64,000 nt of DNA from Megalobrama amblycephala (taxonomy: Eukaryota > Chordata > Actinopteri > Cypriniformes > Xenocyprididae): positions 20,377,420 through 20,441,419 of the forward strand of contig NC_063045.1 in the NCBI RefSeq assembly GCF_018812025.1, written 5' to 3'. Below, piece after piece: positions 1 to 12,078 of the stretch (the stretch's first letter is position 1; every line of letters starts with the position of its first letter). The translations under genes and the position numbers were made by a program. The notes beneath the pieces were generated by a model, which was not told where the DNA came from, did not search any database, and worked only from the letters and a program-made list of their open reading frames with translations.

Positions 1-151
1 ATTTCAATTGGGAAATGCCGCGATACGTGCAAAAAGCAATGTAATATCATTTTGCAAAAATATGGCCACAGGCTAATTTCTTTCATGAGACTGGGTTGGA
101 CATCACATCACGATTGGTGACTGCATTTTGGAAAAGGAAGCGGTTGTTTGA

Positions 152-186
<35 letters not shown>

Positions 187-2269
187 TCCACAACACACTG
201 TTGCATCTTAAAACATGAACTTGGAAACTACAGTTAAATCTCAAATATATTTCTTGTGATTGGAATGATTAAACAAAAAGAAACATATTTCTTTTACATG
301 CAGTGTGAAGGGAACATAACTAATTGGTTACTCCACAGATAGACAAAAAGTCAGGTAAATGCAAACAGATTCAGTACTCAGATCAACTTTTAGCATAACA
401 GACTTCCTGTAACACTCTGAAAAGATGTTTTTATATCCATGTGTTCTTCTGTCACATTAACATTTTTTCACAACTTGTCGCAAATTAGAACATTTAATAT
501 ATTTCGACCTTTTGAACTCCAGTGTTGGGTTGTGATGTTATTGTCTATGTTTTGTCCTTCATAATTTCAGTCTGCTCCATTCTCGGTGAGAATCTGGCTC
601 CCTCCACGTGCCATTGACCACAACTGCATGTTCTGCCTACTAATGATCAGCATCAGCTGCTGAGTGGTTAGCCGTGGCAGAAAGTCCAAAGATGCCTTCC
701 AAAAAGGCGGAATTCTAGCCGCGCTAATGGAAGCTTCATCTGTTTGAGTCAAAACAGGGGTCTGCTTTCACCTGTTGCTGGCAGTCGCTAAAAAGCTCCG
801 GAGAATTCTATGCCCATCTCGCCTGTTAGTCAAAAAGTAAAAGGATTTTATTCACTGTGTGAAATGTTGGTTGACATTTTGTATAGTTATATGTGTTTGA
901 ACAAGGAGATGAAACTAATGGGGTATGCTGAGGTATTTGCGTTTATACTGCGTTACAAGAGTGCTGTGGTTTATTAGCCTCATTGATTCTCGACTTATTT
1001 GCAGGTTTAATGACAACAAAAATCCTTAATGCTACTACTACTGACAAAATGATCCAACAAAACCTCATGAATCTTGGAAGTCCATAAAAAGCTCTATTCA
1101 TAAGGAAAGTCATGCAATGTAGAAGGCAAAAGGATCTTAGAGGGGTTTTCTACCTGATAATAATTGCACAAAGAATATTTATTTGGTATCTTGTAAAAAC
1201 ATCTATGTTCTTGTGGTCAGAGTTCAGAAACCAGTATGCTAATCTGAAGAACCTATAATGCAACAACAAGAAAAACATGTCGCTCAATTCAAAGTCTCAA
1301 ACAGCCAAAAAAAAGGTTCTTGATATAGGATTCTTTGTTGGATCTAGAATGTCAAAATGAAAGGATAATTGACCGCCACATAGAGGAACATGTTGAAGAA
1401 CATCTAAGATCTAACACTTTGAAGGTCTCTTAAATCTCAAATATCCTATTTTTGTGCTCAAGTTTCTTCAAAATATATTTCAAGTACCTTGAAGCCTTTC
1501 CCTTCTGATAGGTTCTTGGGAAAAGACATTGATGTTACCAAAAGTCTTGCAGGAATCTATGAGTTTCTCTTTATTTTAAGCCTTGTAGATATTTCATAGT
1601 AAAAATAATCTTGCAGATACATTTTCAGAACATGCTTAAAAACTAAAAAAAAGAGGGTATTTGCTTTAAGATACCATTTAGTATGAATATAAATGTGAGC
1701 AAAGCTTCATAGAGACACCAACTTTCTATCATGCAGGAACATTATATCCACCTTTAATCTAGTCTCTCCATCATCTAAAGAGTAAAAGCACTTTACCTTT
1801 CTTCCTTTCTCTCTCCCCGAGCTACAGCCCAGGAATTCAGGCTGTAGTGCAGAGTGTCTGTTTATGCCAGTTTTTTGCTTGAAAGACACAGAAAGAAACA
1901 TAAAGAGGAGCCTGTAATTATCATTGTTGGTCCACTGTCCTGTCAGTTCGCTAGCCAGAGAGACCGGAGTGATCTTTTGGCAGCACTAGGACGAAAGATC
2001 AAAGCTGTGGACCTTTGATCAATGCTAAAACAGCCCGCAAAACGTCTCTGTGGAAAATCAGGATGGAATGCCTGAGAAAAAAAAAAGAGACAAGACCCTG
2101 GAAAGCTTGGCGAAGACATCTTCTGTCTTCTTCCATTTTTAGACAGTGGTGGCAGTTTGATTGTTCATATTTTGTGTCTTTAAAGATGGTCAAATAGTGA
2201 TGAATAATGTTTTGATATAATAGATTAGAGAATTTCAAAGACAGTGAGCTTTCCAATTATATTGTTTTA
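1..2269. other. No recognisable gene
   Basis: I see no coding region, RNA gene or clear mobile element here. Open frames are all under 90 codons and resemble no family I know. There is a run of A near 158-184. Composition is AT-rich, like intergenic DNA elsewhere in the window. Confidence 0.5.
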
Positions 2270-2270
2270 A

Positions 2271-2345
<75 letters not shown>
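2270..2345. repeat. (TA)n(CA)n microsatellite
   Basis: A short run of alternating T and A passes directly into about 26 CA dinucleotides. It abuts the damaged left end of the Tc1-like copy that follows. Confidence 0.95.
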
Positions 2346-2347
<2 letters not shown>

Positions 2348-3232
2348 GATCAGTCATAACACTGATTATCTCTTCATCACAGCACCTGATAGTGGGTGGG
2401 ATATATTAGGCAGCAAGTGAACATTTTGTCCTCAAAGTTGATATTTTAGAAGCAGGAAAAATGTAAGGATTTGAGCGAGTTTGACAAGGGCCAAATTGTG
2501 ATGGCTAGGGTCTCCAAAAAAAAAGAGCATCTCCAAAACTGCAGCTCTTGTGGGGTGTTCCCAGTCTGCAGCAGTCAGTATCTATCAAAATTGATCCAAT
2601 GAAGGAACAGTGGTGAACTGGCGACAGAGTCATGGGCGGCTAAGGCTGATTGATGCACGTGGGGAGTGAAGGCTGACCCGTGTGGTCCGATCCAACAGAT
2701 GAGCTACTGTCAATTTGCTCAAGAAGTTAATGCTGGTTCTGATAGAAAGGTGTCAGAATAATCAGTGCATCGCAGTTTGTTGCGAATGGGGCTGCATAGC
2801 CGCAGACCGGTCAGGGTGCCGATGCTGACCCCTGTCCACTGCCGAAAGCGCCAACAGTGGGCATATGAGCATCACAACTGGACCACGGAGCAATGGAAAA
2901 AGGTGGCCTGGTCTGAGGAATCGTGTTTTCTTTTACATCACATGAATGGCCAGGTGCGTGTGCTTCAATTTCCTGGGGAACACATGGCACCAGGGTGCAC
3001 TATGGGAAGAAGGCAAGCCAGTAAAGGCAGTGTGATGCTTTGGGCAATGTTCAGCTGGGAAACCTTGGGTCCTGCCATCCATGTGGATGTTACTTTGACA
3101 CGTACCACCTATCTAAGCATAGTTGCAGACCATGTACACCTTTTCATGGAAACAGTATTCCCTGGTGTCTGTGGGCTCTTTCAGCATTAGAATGCGCCCT
3201 GCCACAAAGCCAAAATGGTTCATATATATGTA
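2346..3232 (+). mobile_element. Tc1-like transposon, damaged copy
   Basis: Its order is the same as in the opposed copy at 3233-4229: the terminal block with the TAATCAGTGTTAT-type sequence, untranslated DNA, then transposase. The outermost left bases are lost against the microsatellite, and the right end stops just after the transposase fragment. Several internal deletions are visible by comparison with the opposed copy. Confidence 0.85.
2765..3190 (+). pseudogene. Tc1-like transposase fragment
   Basis: An open stretch of 141 codons covers the middle of a Tc1/mariner DDE transposase, the enzyme that cuts the element at its inverted repeats and pastes it at TA. Seen directly: the blocks WSEESCF, HMAPGCTMGRRQ and GSVMLWAMFSW, which match the family's second-domain core. 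The N-terminal helix-turn-helix part lies upstream in broken frames and the C-terminal catalytic part is missing, so this copy cannot make an active enzyme. The same protein segment, about 85-90% similar by eye, is encoded on the other strand at 3538-3974. Confidence 0.85.
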
Positions 3233-4229
3233 TCAGGCATAACATTATGACCAACATCTAATATTGTGTTGGTCATTTTTGCTGCCAAAACAGCCCTGAC
3301 CCATCGAGGCATGGACTCCACTAGACCCCTGAAGATGTGCTGTGGTATCCGGCACCAAGATGTTAGCAGAAGATCCTTTAAGTCCTGTAAGTTGTGAGGT
3401 GGGGCCTCCCTGGATCGGACTTTTGTTCAGCACATCCCACAGATTGGATTGAGATCTAGCGGATTTGGAGGCCAAGCCAACACCTCAAACTTGTTGTTGT
3501 GCACCTCAAACCATTCCTGAACCAGTTTTGCTTTGTGTCAGTGCAAATTATCCTGCTGAAAGAGACAACAGACACAAGGGAATACCGTTTCCATGAAAGG
3601 GTGTACATGGTCTGCAACAATGCTTAGGTGGTACGTGTCAAAGTAGCATCCACATGGATGGCAGGACCCAAGGTTTCTCAGCAGAACATTGCCCAAAGCA
3701 TCACACTGCCTCCGCCAACTTGCCTTCTTCCCATAGTGCATCCTGGTGCCATGTGTTCCTCAGGTAAGCAACGCACACACACCTGGCCATCCACGTGATG
3801 TAAAAGAAAACGTGATTCATCAGACCAGGCCACCTTCTTCCACTTCTCCGTGGTCCAGTTCTGGTGCTGACATACCCACTGTTGGCCCTTTCGGCGATGG
3901 ACAGGGGTCAGCATGGACACCCTGACTGGGTGCCCCATACACAACAAACTACGATGCACTGTGTATTCTGACACCTTTCTATCAGAACCAGCATTAACTT
4001 CTTATCAATGAGCCTTGGCTGCCCATGACCCTGTCACCAGTTTACCACTGTTCCTTCCTTGGACCACTTTTGATAGATACTGACCACTGCAGACCGGGAA
4101 CACCCCTAACTTTGAAGACAAAATGTTCACTTGTTGCCTAATATATCCCACCCACTAACAGGTGCTGTGATAAAGAGATAATCAGTGTTATTCACTTCAC
4201 CTGTCAGTGGTCATAATGGTATGCCTGAT
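3233..4229 (-). mobile_element. Tc1-like transposon, near full length, opposed copy
   Basis: Both terminal inverted repeats are present: TCAGGCATAACATTATGACC at the left and a matching inverted end (GGTCATAATGGTATGCCTGA) at the right. At about 1.0 kb it is shorter than the roughly 1.2 kb expected for this type, because of internal deletions. It lies immediately next to and opposite the damaged + copy, giving a large inverted structure. Confidence 0.88.
3538..3974 (-). pseudogene. Tc1-like transposase, broken
   Basis: Two overlapping minus-strand frames (3678-3974 and 3538-3741) carry consecutive parts of the same transposase. Blocks WSDESRFLLHHVDGQV, HMAPGCTMGRRQ and GSVMLWAMFC lead into LGSCHPCGCYFDTYHLSIVA in another frame, so at least one frameshift separates them. 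The helix-turn-helix N-terminus is disrupted by a deletion near 4000-4010. It is non-autonomous as it stands. Confidence 0.85.
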
Positions 4230-5700
4230 CAATGTATAATCATATTATATCATAGCAGGGGGTAACTAGACCCTGATAATCAATCCCTTGTAATCAATAA
4301 CCATCTGCCACTACTTTTTTATTCAAATTGTACCATTATAGTCTTGTAAAACCGATTAAGCAGCCTTATTCTCATTCTTCTCTCCTCTTTTCTTACTACT
4401 TGAAAGAATAATGTATTTTCCATCTGTTCCATTTATAATTGATATAAAGGCCAGAAGAAAAACATATCTGCAAGATCAACATTTGCAACTAATAACCAAT
4501 GTCAATCACAAAGAGCTTGCTGATTTAGAGACAAGAATATATAGAATCTAAATTCTCCTCAATTTGTAGAGGCAACTTATAGAGTTGCTTTGAAATTGAT
4601 ACAGTTTCATTGGCTATTCAATATTTCTTTACCTCCAAACTTCTTCTGCATTTGATTTTGGCCATCCTCTATACTTACTTTGAGGCCAATATGTTTATTA
4701 CATATAGCATGATGGTTTTTTCAAGTCTGTCAGAGACCCTGGCATTACAGCATTGCATCTGTGCGAGACAGTTTAGGATGGCAGTTAAAATGAGTTGTTG
4801 CATGACTCTCGGGCTGAAAAAACACAGCTTTCAGAAACTCCTTGTCCTTTTCCTCTTGCGGTCGCTCTCTTTCTCTCAACCTTGGCAGTCACGACAAGAT
4901 TCATCATAGCCTCGATTGTCATCACATTGAGGATTAGGGTGTGTTGTCTGAAACGACTGGATGTACATGAATCCTGGAGTGGTGTGCGCGCCATGTGGCC
5001 CTCGTGAACCCCACCATGCCACTGTCGCGGTATGTGCCGCCAACACAAAGTCTTTCCTGACTTCTGCGCCATTTTGGCATTCCCAGAATGCCTGTGGGCA
5101 AGCCAAACGCTGGTGAGTGGGTTGAGCAGGCTGCCATGAGGAGGGGTTGCTGTCCATTGTTTTAGTTTTTGGGCAGTTGAAGCAGACCGTATATTGGCTG
5201 CCATCCCAGTCAGCATCTTGAGGTTGTCTTTGGCTTTTGAGTGGCTGGAAAAGGTGTAAGATGGGTTGGGGTTCTTACAGTGTTAAATTTTACTTCTTAT
5301 TTTTAGTAATAGTTTTTGTCTTTTGATGAAAATATCCTTTAAATTTAGTCAGTATTTTGGCTTGTGATAGTCCTGAATTTTAGCCAATTTGACTAAAATG
5401 GCATCCAGTTTTAGTTATTGAGAATAGTATTTTAGTGCATAGGCTAATTAGTCTAAAATTGAACCACATTTCAAACATTTTACATATTAGTTTAAACGTC
5501 ATGTCAAACATGTCAACGTTTTAAAAAATATTAAAAACTGTGCTTGTAAAAAAAACAACAAAAAAAAAAAACTATGCTCCCAAAATAACTTTATAATGAG
5601 TAGCCTACATTATTTAAGTAGTACATTATTGCAATTTTCAATTCCTTATTCATTGTCCGTATTCTAGCGCGTTGTTAGGCTACTGAAAGAGCGTATTCGT
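4230..5700. other. Unassigned intergenic DNA
   Basis: No recognised gene. A minus-strand open frame of 143 codons runs 5216-4785 and overlaps smaller frames on both strands. It shows no domain, signal peptide or family motif I recognise, and I would not call it a gene. The stretch 5280-5560 is AT-rich and resembles ordinary degraded repeat DNA. Confidence 0.4.
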
Positions 5701-5703
5701 GAC

Positions 5704-7490
5704 ATGACTTACACATTCTCGGTGCGTTCACGGCATATATCGCCCTCCGAAGGGCACTTCGGAGTGAAAACAATTATGGCCGCCATATTGAAGGGTCGTT
5801 CTGAACCGAAGTGCTCAAAACTGGTCACTTCAAATGGCCCTCGGAATGAAGGATTTCAAAGGGAACAACTGATGGACACTTTGGGCCCCCATGATCCTTT
5901 GCACAGGAAAGTTGTTTGGCGTCAAGGAATGGGTACAGGAGGTTAGGAGTTCGATTTTACCTATAAATGTGTGTATAGTATTTTTCTATACTATTGTAAT
6001 ATTTATAGAGTTAGATTTGGCACATTATTATGGTCAAAATGACATTGTACTTCAACAAAAATACTTTACAGCTCCCTTTATTATTCCATTCAAATGTTTT
6101 AAATACATAGAGAGAATATGGTGCGATAAACCAAAAATAAATAAATAAACAAACGTTAAACAAAAGGCACAGCTTGCACAATCTACTTCTCCTTGATTGT
6201 CTCATTAAGATGATGCAGAAGTGTGTTTTTGACCCCTACACCCTTCATCCCTTCGAAGCTCTCACTCCGGAGGGTAAACCCTTTGAAGGGATTAGGGCAT
6301 AGGGATGAGCCCTTCCGAATGGAAAGCAGGGTCTGTCTGGCACGTAATTTAGTTCAAGAAAGGTTCTGTACGCATTTGCGTCATAGAAGTAAGTTATGTT
6401 ACATTTATGTTTACTGATGTTCATTCACTCTTTACGCAGAGAACGCAGCTCAAACGAGTCGATTACTTGTAATGTCTTTGATAATATTAATTTACCTGTT
6501 AACAGCGGGCGTTAAAGTCCCCGTAAACCGGAAGTTGCAACCGACTTTTCTCCAGTGTTGTGATGTATTTCCAAGTGAAATGGAATATTGAATAGAGGGC
6601 AGGGTTTTATTTTAGCGCTCATCCTCTCCATCTCTCGCTCATAGCAGATTAACCGTTGGAGGGTAGTGGTTTAAAGGGGTGGTTTTTTTTTAAAAAAGCC
6701 GTATTTTTCATATATTTTACCTTTATTCTACACCTCTGTTTCCACTGTCATATTAAAGGCTCGTTTGATTTCCTGGTTCTATGATACTACTCCCTCCGAA
6801 GTATGCAATGTGCTCAGATTGGTTAGCTGGCCCACTGTATCCAGAGCCATCGTGATTCGCTGAAGCATCCGGAAACACCACGCCCCTTACCATTTGTTGT
6901 AGATTCTGGAAGCTGTCTTCCGCGCCACATACAGTGTAGAAAATATCACAGATGGGTTCTATTATCTTTTGACGCGCCGCGCCGCTCGCGTCCAGTGTAC
7001 ACAACTCTTCCGCTTCCACATGCTGCACCACATGGCATCGCCCACTTTGTAATCATGTTCCCAGGGGTGTGTTTTGCAGGGTTTATGATGTCACCAACCC
7101 GGGAAGAAGCTTGTTGTAGTCCAAACCGGACGTTTTTGTAGGCATTAAACTGCCATAATTTTAAAAGACAATATCTCAGTTTGCATTGAACTTTCAGCGC
7201 TGTAACTTTGCAGATACTGTTTATGCTCAAGTAGCAACATTACACACTAACTAAAGTTAAAAAAGTGAGATCTCTTTGAACCACCCCTTTAAGCGTTTAA
7301 CCAAGCCGTCAAACTGAAGTCATTAGAGAAGGGGCACCGTTGCAGAGGGAAGGAGCATTTTCAGATTTTGATTAAATATTACGAAGCCATTTTTCTGTGT
7401 GGATTGACTTGCACGGATGAATTGTTCACCACAAAACTAGCAATTTGAGCTAACAAAATATATAAGGTCAATTTTGATTTCATGTGTACT
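5704..7490 (+). repeat. Dispersed repeat family, interrupted
   Basis: Three blocks recur in the same order at 38966-39480. One contains GGCCGCCATATTGAAGGGTCG and the Asp-codon-like text before GGGCCCCCATGATCCTTTGC (5771-5905). The second contains AAAGTCCCCGT and CCGGAAGTTGC (6511-6580). The third contains GGTCAATTTTGATTTCATG (about 7380-7490). No coding function is visible. A TTAA-flanked element at 6675-7288 splits the second and third blocks in this copy. Confidence 0.75.
6675..7288. mobile_element. TTAA-flanked non-autonomous DNA transposon
   Basis: The ends are inverted (AGGGGTGGTT at the left, AACCACCCCT at the right), and TTAA stands directly outside each end (6671-6674 and 7289-7292). 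TTAA duplications with a purine-starting end fit Kolobok or piggyBac types. I see no transposase. It sits inside the older dispersed repeat at 5704-7490. Confidence 0.75.
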
Positions 7491-8599
7491 TTAAGAGTTA
7501 TCGTTGGGTAAATAATAATTAAAACACCTCATTAACGAACATTTTAGTCCGTAATTCCGTTGACAGGATTAACACTGGTGGGAATCCTCAACCATGCCAA
7601 GCTGCTGTTTGCGATTGTGTATGAGAAAGGTAGGCCTAAATATTCTGTCTTCTCTCACCGCGGTCTGGACTGCATATTTCTCAAAAGCTCAAACGTTGTA
7701 TTTTCCCTCACTGAATGTTTAAAGTTAGGTTTTAATCAGTTTCTTTTGCTTCAATCCAACACATTTTTAAAATAAGCAATAATCATTTATTTTGGACTCT
7801 TTCCAATAGGTTAGTAGCCTAAGTATCAGACTCGCTGAGAGCACTAGCCAATACAGCTTCAATGCTCTGTCATCATTTTCTCTGACAATGAAGATAACTT
7901 GATACTAATAATGGCTGTATCAGACGCACATGGTGGTTCCATCTGGTTTGTCTGAACTTCTTTCTTCTTCTTTTAATGTTATTGAGTGTACTAATAGCAT
8001 ATAAAAATAAATCATATTCACCAGACATTTGTGCACAATAATACGGAATCGGCATCAAAGAAGCATTCCGTATGAAAGGCATGCTGAACGCAGTTTGTCC
8101 CGTATTCTCAGGCATGCGTTCTAATTTGAGAATGAATCATTCCTTTAATTGAGACAAATTTGGACTCCTCTGCCAGCTTCACAGCGAGCGGGTATCACGT
8201 TAACGGCAAATCCCTTTCACTGTTCGCGTTTTGATTTCAACTACGCAAGAAAACGTGGAATCTCTAAGGGAAGACGTGATCAAAAGGGAAGACGTCTTTC
8301 ACTATTGCTAAGATTGTTAAAGCTGCTGTCCGCGATTTTTGGCCCTCTAGCGATTAATAAACAGAACTGCACGCGTCTTGCGGAGGAACATTCTAGCCGG
8401 AGCTACTTTTCTCCGTGTATGTCTATGGCGAGTCATGCAGTTACTGTGATACTCTGCGGCGGGTCCTACCAGTCCGGTCTGAAATAATCTGAATATAAAC
8501 ACTTATTATAAGTGTACCATAATGATTCAGGATAAGACAAAAACATTTTGTCTTTCATGTTGTATATTCTCATTATATAATTTTTGTAAATTTTTAACA

Positions 8600-9044
8600 C
8601 AAAAAAAGTTGGCTCCAGACCCGCCATGGCCGCCTGAACTCTTGGACCCACCCTGGAGACCTCCGTTCCTGTCCGCTCCTCTCCCTGCACCTGCGTGAGG
8701 TCTCCAGGGCACCCACCCCCCCCTCCCCGGTTGTTCCATCTACAGCGCGAGGCCACGCCTACCAGGAGGGGGAGGTAATGTCACAGTTCCCTCTGTTCCT
8801 GGACTCCATTACCCATAATCCTCCGTATTTCATCACCTGCACTCACTTCCTCGTCATCTCCCCATCAGCACTCATCACCTGCACCTGGACTTGATCATCT
8901 GCACTCCCTTTATAATGGACTCACTCCCTTCACTCCTTGCCTGTTCTTGTTGTTGTGTAAACGTGTGTTGGTTGTATCTATTCTCCTTCATATGATTAAA
9001 TACCCTGTTTTGTAGAAGTTCGTGTTTGCAACCTCAACTTAACA
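8600..9044 (+). mobile_element. 3' end of an LTR element (internal tail, PPT and LTR)
   Basis: A putative LTR runs 8779-9044, starting TGTCACAG and ending AACTTAACA. It is immediately preceded by a purine tract, AGGAGGGGGAGGTAA, as expected for the plus-strand primer. The stretch before that (8600-8760) is rich in PPWPP/PPWRP-type coding text, resembling the C-terminal repeats of the gag-like frame at 40056-41279. The LTR also resembles the one at 39898-40146 in its CACTCCCTTTATAA-like and TCCTTGCCTGTTCTTGTT-like parts. The rest of the element is absent. Confidence 0.65.
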
Positions 9045-9703
9045 CCCTGTAATCTGACTCCAATTCTCAGGTGAAAATTGTAATTCTGACCCCCTCCCCC
9101 TTTCTACAAAATATTGGATTACTTAGTAAATATACATCCATTACATTTAATATTTTGGCTTTCTTCTTGATTTATGTTTGTCTTTCTTCAGAAAAAAATT
9201 TGAGCAGGGAAAGTTTCTGAAATTTGGTTGATTTTGACATGAAATTACTCAAATGTGTTTATGTCTGAGAAACTTTTATACATCTTTTATACACATACTT
9301 AACTGCAGATCCTGAAATGACATGCACTGTATGGTATAATACAAATATTTTGAGTGTCCCTTTTTCTGTCCCTTTTCTGTTTTTCCTTTCCTGAAGTTTC
9401 TATCTTTTTAAGTTTCTAAGTCTCTATGTCACTACTAGTATAAAACCTTTCATGCGTGAATTATGACAACCTCAGTCAGGGTTTTTTTTTTTCCCCTGTG
9501 TGTTTTTATATCTCTTAGGACATGAAAAACAAACATTTTTTTTTTGACATTTTTTTCAGATGTCCACTTGAGTAGTAGGTGTTTTATGTTTACACTGAAG
9601 AGATACTGTATAGAGATACATTAGAGTAATAAAACATTAATACTGTCTGTATTTAACAAACCAACGAATAAAATACAAAATCATGTGAAAAGTATAATAT
9701 ATA

Positions 9704-10260
9704 CAGTGGGTACGGAAAGTATTCAGACCCCCTTAAATTTTTCACTCTTTGTTATATTGCAGCCATTTGCTAAAATCATTTTTTTCCTCATTAATGTACA
9801 CACAGCACCCCATATTGACAGAAAAACACAGAATTGTTGACATTTCTGCAGATTTATTAAAAAAGAAAAACTGAAATATCACATGGTCCTAAGTATTCAG
9901 ACCCTTTGCTGTGACACTCATATATTTAACTCAGGTGCTGTCCATTTCTTCTGATCATCCTTGAGATGGTTCTACACCTTCATTTGAGTCTAGCTGTGTT
10001 TGATTATACTGATTGGACTTGATTAGGAAAGCCACACACCTGTCTATATAAGACCTTACAGCTCACAGTGCATGTCAGAGCAAATGAGAATCATGAGGTC
10101 AAAGGAACTGCCTGAAGAGCTCAGAGACAGAATTGTGGCAAGGCACAGATCTGGCCAAGGTTACAAAAAAATTTCTGCTGCACCTAAGGTTCCTAAGAGC
10201 ACCGTGGCCTCCATAATCCTTAAATGGAAGACCTTTGGGACGACCAGAACCCTTCCCCAT
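9704..10260 (+). mobile_element. Tc1-like transposon, left half
   Basis: It starts CAGTGGGTACGGAAAGTATT after TA, the terminal repeat of a common fish Tc1 family. About 370 bases of leader are followed by the transposase N-terminus. Homology stops near 10260 and no right end is found. The same terminal 197 bases occur at 32153-32349. Confidence 0.88.
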
Positions 10261-10284
10261 CCGCTTGATGACGCCAAGTTTTAG
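10072..10284 (+). pseudogene. Tc1-like transposase N-terminal fragment
   Basis: A 70-codon open frame begins MSEQMRIMRSKELPEELRDR and continues through the first helix-turn-helix of a Tc1 transposase, the domain that binds the terminal repeat (RIVARHRSGQGYKKIS, then VPKSTVASIILKWKTFG). It should continue for about 270 more residues including the DDE catalytic core, but the homology ends at about residue 62. It is a 5' remnant with no activity. Confidence 0.85.
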
Positions 10285-11476
10285 AGCAGAATCTTGGGAC
10301 ATGTGGTCTCCACCTCAACGCACGGTGCAAAAGAATAGGGATTGGAGTCGGGAAGAACTCGTGTTCATGGATGTGATTATTAATGTTACTGTAGTATGAA
10401 CCAGAGCAGGACCGAGTGTTGTGGGAGCTGAACGAGGCCGCTGGAGCGATTGCGCAACACACGCCTCACAAGCAGCGGAACTTTTATTATGCCACAGTTG
10501 CCGGCGCTGCTTCTGATTTTCTGGTCATGAGTATGAGGTAACACAGCTCTGTTTATTATATTAGATGAGAGTGTTGAAAATTATGTTATAACGTTACTCT
10601 GTGCGGTTGTTCGGTTTTAGAATATCATATTAAATGCTAGATGGCTTGTGTTGATAAATGGTATGCAATTCATTTTAAAATATATTGTATGATGGAGAAA
10701 ATGCTGTATAACTGTTACTAAAAATAAAGCTGCATCTGATTATGCTATGTTAGCTATTGACAAAATAGTATTTTTCTCTGAGGCATGGTAAACCATGGTA
10801 CTCTCAAAAAATCAAGAAAATTAGATTTAAACAATAAGACCAAACGTGTTGAGCTATATAACAATTAGTTTTCTGTCTATAAATGTAGGCCTATCAAAAC
10901 AATTGTTCCCTTGTCTATTAAAACATGTAAATATAAAAGTGTCTTTGGTGTTTCCATGGTTTCTACAAAATAAAACCGGAAACCAAGGGTAACGCGGGTA
11001 TGACGCAATTGACAGGTCACTCCTCACACGTCCCGGAGCTTTCGTTAAAATGGCAAATTTCTCACGATTTACAAATAGTTGGAAACATTTGGGATATTGT
11101 AAGTACTGAAGTGAACAAAATATATAACACTGGCCTAGTGGTTTTTTTTATATTTTACTGCAAAATATTACATATTGCACCTTTAAACCATATAAAAGAC
11201 ACAGTATGCTGTCCACTTATATATCAGATACTTCAAACTTATACTACACTAGTAATGAAATACAGTATATTAGTATAATGAATATATTATTGCATCCATA
11301 ATGACGTTTTTGTAACTTTTTAAGGCATTTTCATGGGTTGGCAAAGCCAAAACTCACATCAGATGTGTTTATAGAGGCCTCTTCTGACAGAAAGTGTGTA
11401 TTACAACATAAAGACCACGCTATGAAATTGTGCCCCCTGTAGGATTATGTGTGGAAATTAAACTTGTGCTGCATCC

Positions 11477-11641
11477 TAATCAGGGGTCCATCAGGCAACT
11501 GGATATGAATATCTCTGCAATTCAAAGCATCCTAATGTGTAATGTGAAGCAAAACCTCACTCCAGACCTTACATGGTTTCTGTCCAAGCAAAGGAGCAAC
11601 ATATCTGTGGTGGAGCATCCAAACTATACCAATAAACTGTA
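11477..11641 (+). pseudogene. Mosaic relic of protease exons 5, 2 and 3
   Basis: Three pieces of the cluster's protease exons abut without introns. 11477-11541 resembles exon 5 (CAGGGGTCC, then GATATGAATATCTCTGCAAT, as in locus A at 13675). 11547-11613 matches exon 2 (AGCAAAACCTCACTCCAGAC onward, closest to locus C). 11611-11641 resembles exon 3 of locus C (GAGCATCC.AACTATACCA). The order 5-2-3 cannot come from simple splicing. No long frame is preserved as a protease. It lies 560 bases upstream of locus A. Confidence 0.7.
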
Positions 11642-11730
11642 ATTACTACATGAAATTCACTTGTGAATGAAATTCACAATAAATATGTACGGAAGAGGAT
11701 TAGGGCCAAGCAATAATAAAAAATTAAAAC

Positions 11731-12010
11731 CATCTCGAGATTAAAGTTGTTAAATTTCGAGAAAAAAGTCGAAATAAAATGTTGAGAATAAACTCATTAA
11801 ATTACGAGAAAAATGTCGTTAAATTTAGAGAAAAATGTCGAGATAAAATGTTGAGAATAAACTCATTAAATTACAAGAAAAAAGTCGTTAAATTTGAGAG
11901 AAAAGTCGAGATAAAATGTTGAGAATAAAGTCATAATTTAATGAGTTTATTCTCAACATTTTATCTCAACTTTTTTCTCAAAATTTAATGAGTTTTTTTA
12001 TCGTAATTTA
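11731..12010. repeat. Tandem and inverted TCGAGA-type repeat upstream of locus A
   Basis: Units of about 70 bases built from CGAGATAAAATGTTGAGAAT and AAACTCATTAAATTACGAG repeat roughly three times from 11745. They are followed by an inverted copy from 11936 (TAATTTAATGAGTTTATTCT), so the DNA can fold into a hairpin centred near 11936. It ends about 150 bases before the TATA box of locus A. Confidence 0.85.
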
Positions 12011-12078
12011 ACGAGTGACACCAGTGACATTATTGGTGCTTGACAGAAGAGGTGCTTACTGAGTTTTGGACACAAGAC

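Larger units (their letters stand above)
8321..11182. mobile_element. Probable TTAA-flanked element with nested insertions
   Basis: The left end AGCTGCTGTCCGCGATTTTT follows TTAA (8317-8320). The right end TATTGCACCT precedes TTAA (11183-11186). Between them lie an LTR 3' end (about 8600-9044) and a truncated Tc1 element (9704-10260), which explains the 2.9 kb span. The two ends are only weakly inverted, so the pairing is an inference from the shared TTAA and from familiarity with this kind of fish repeat. Confidence 0.45.

Noticed and set aside
2079..2092. A-runs (also 158-184, 18396-18425 and 45268-45298) as tails of retrocopied genes
   Set aside because: No coding body or flanking duplication is found beside them.
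4785..5216. A 143-codon minus-strand frame as a possible gene
   Set aside because: No domain or signal is seen, other frames overlap it on both strands, and no splice-site context or promoter supports it.
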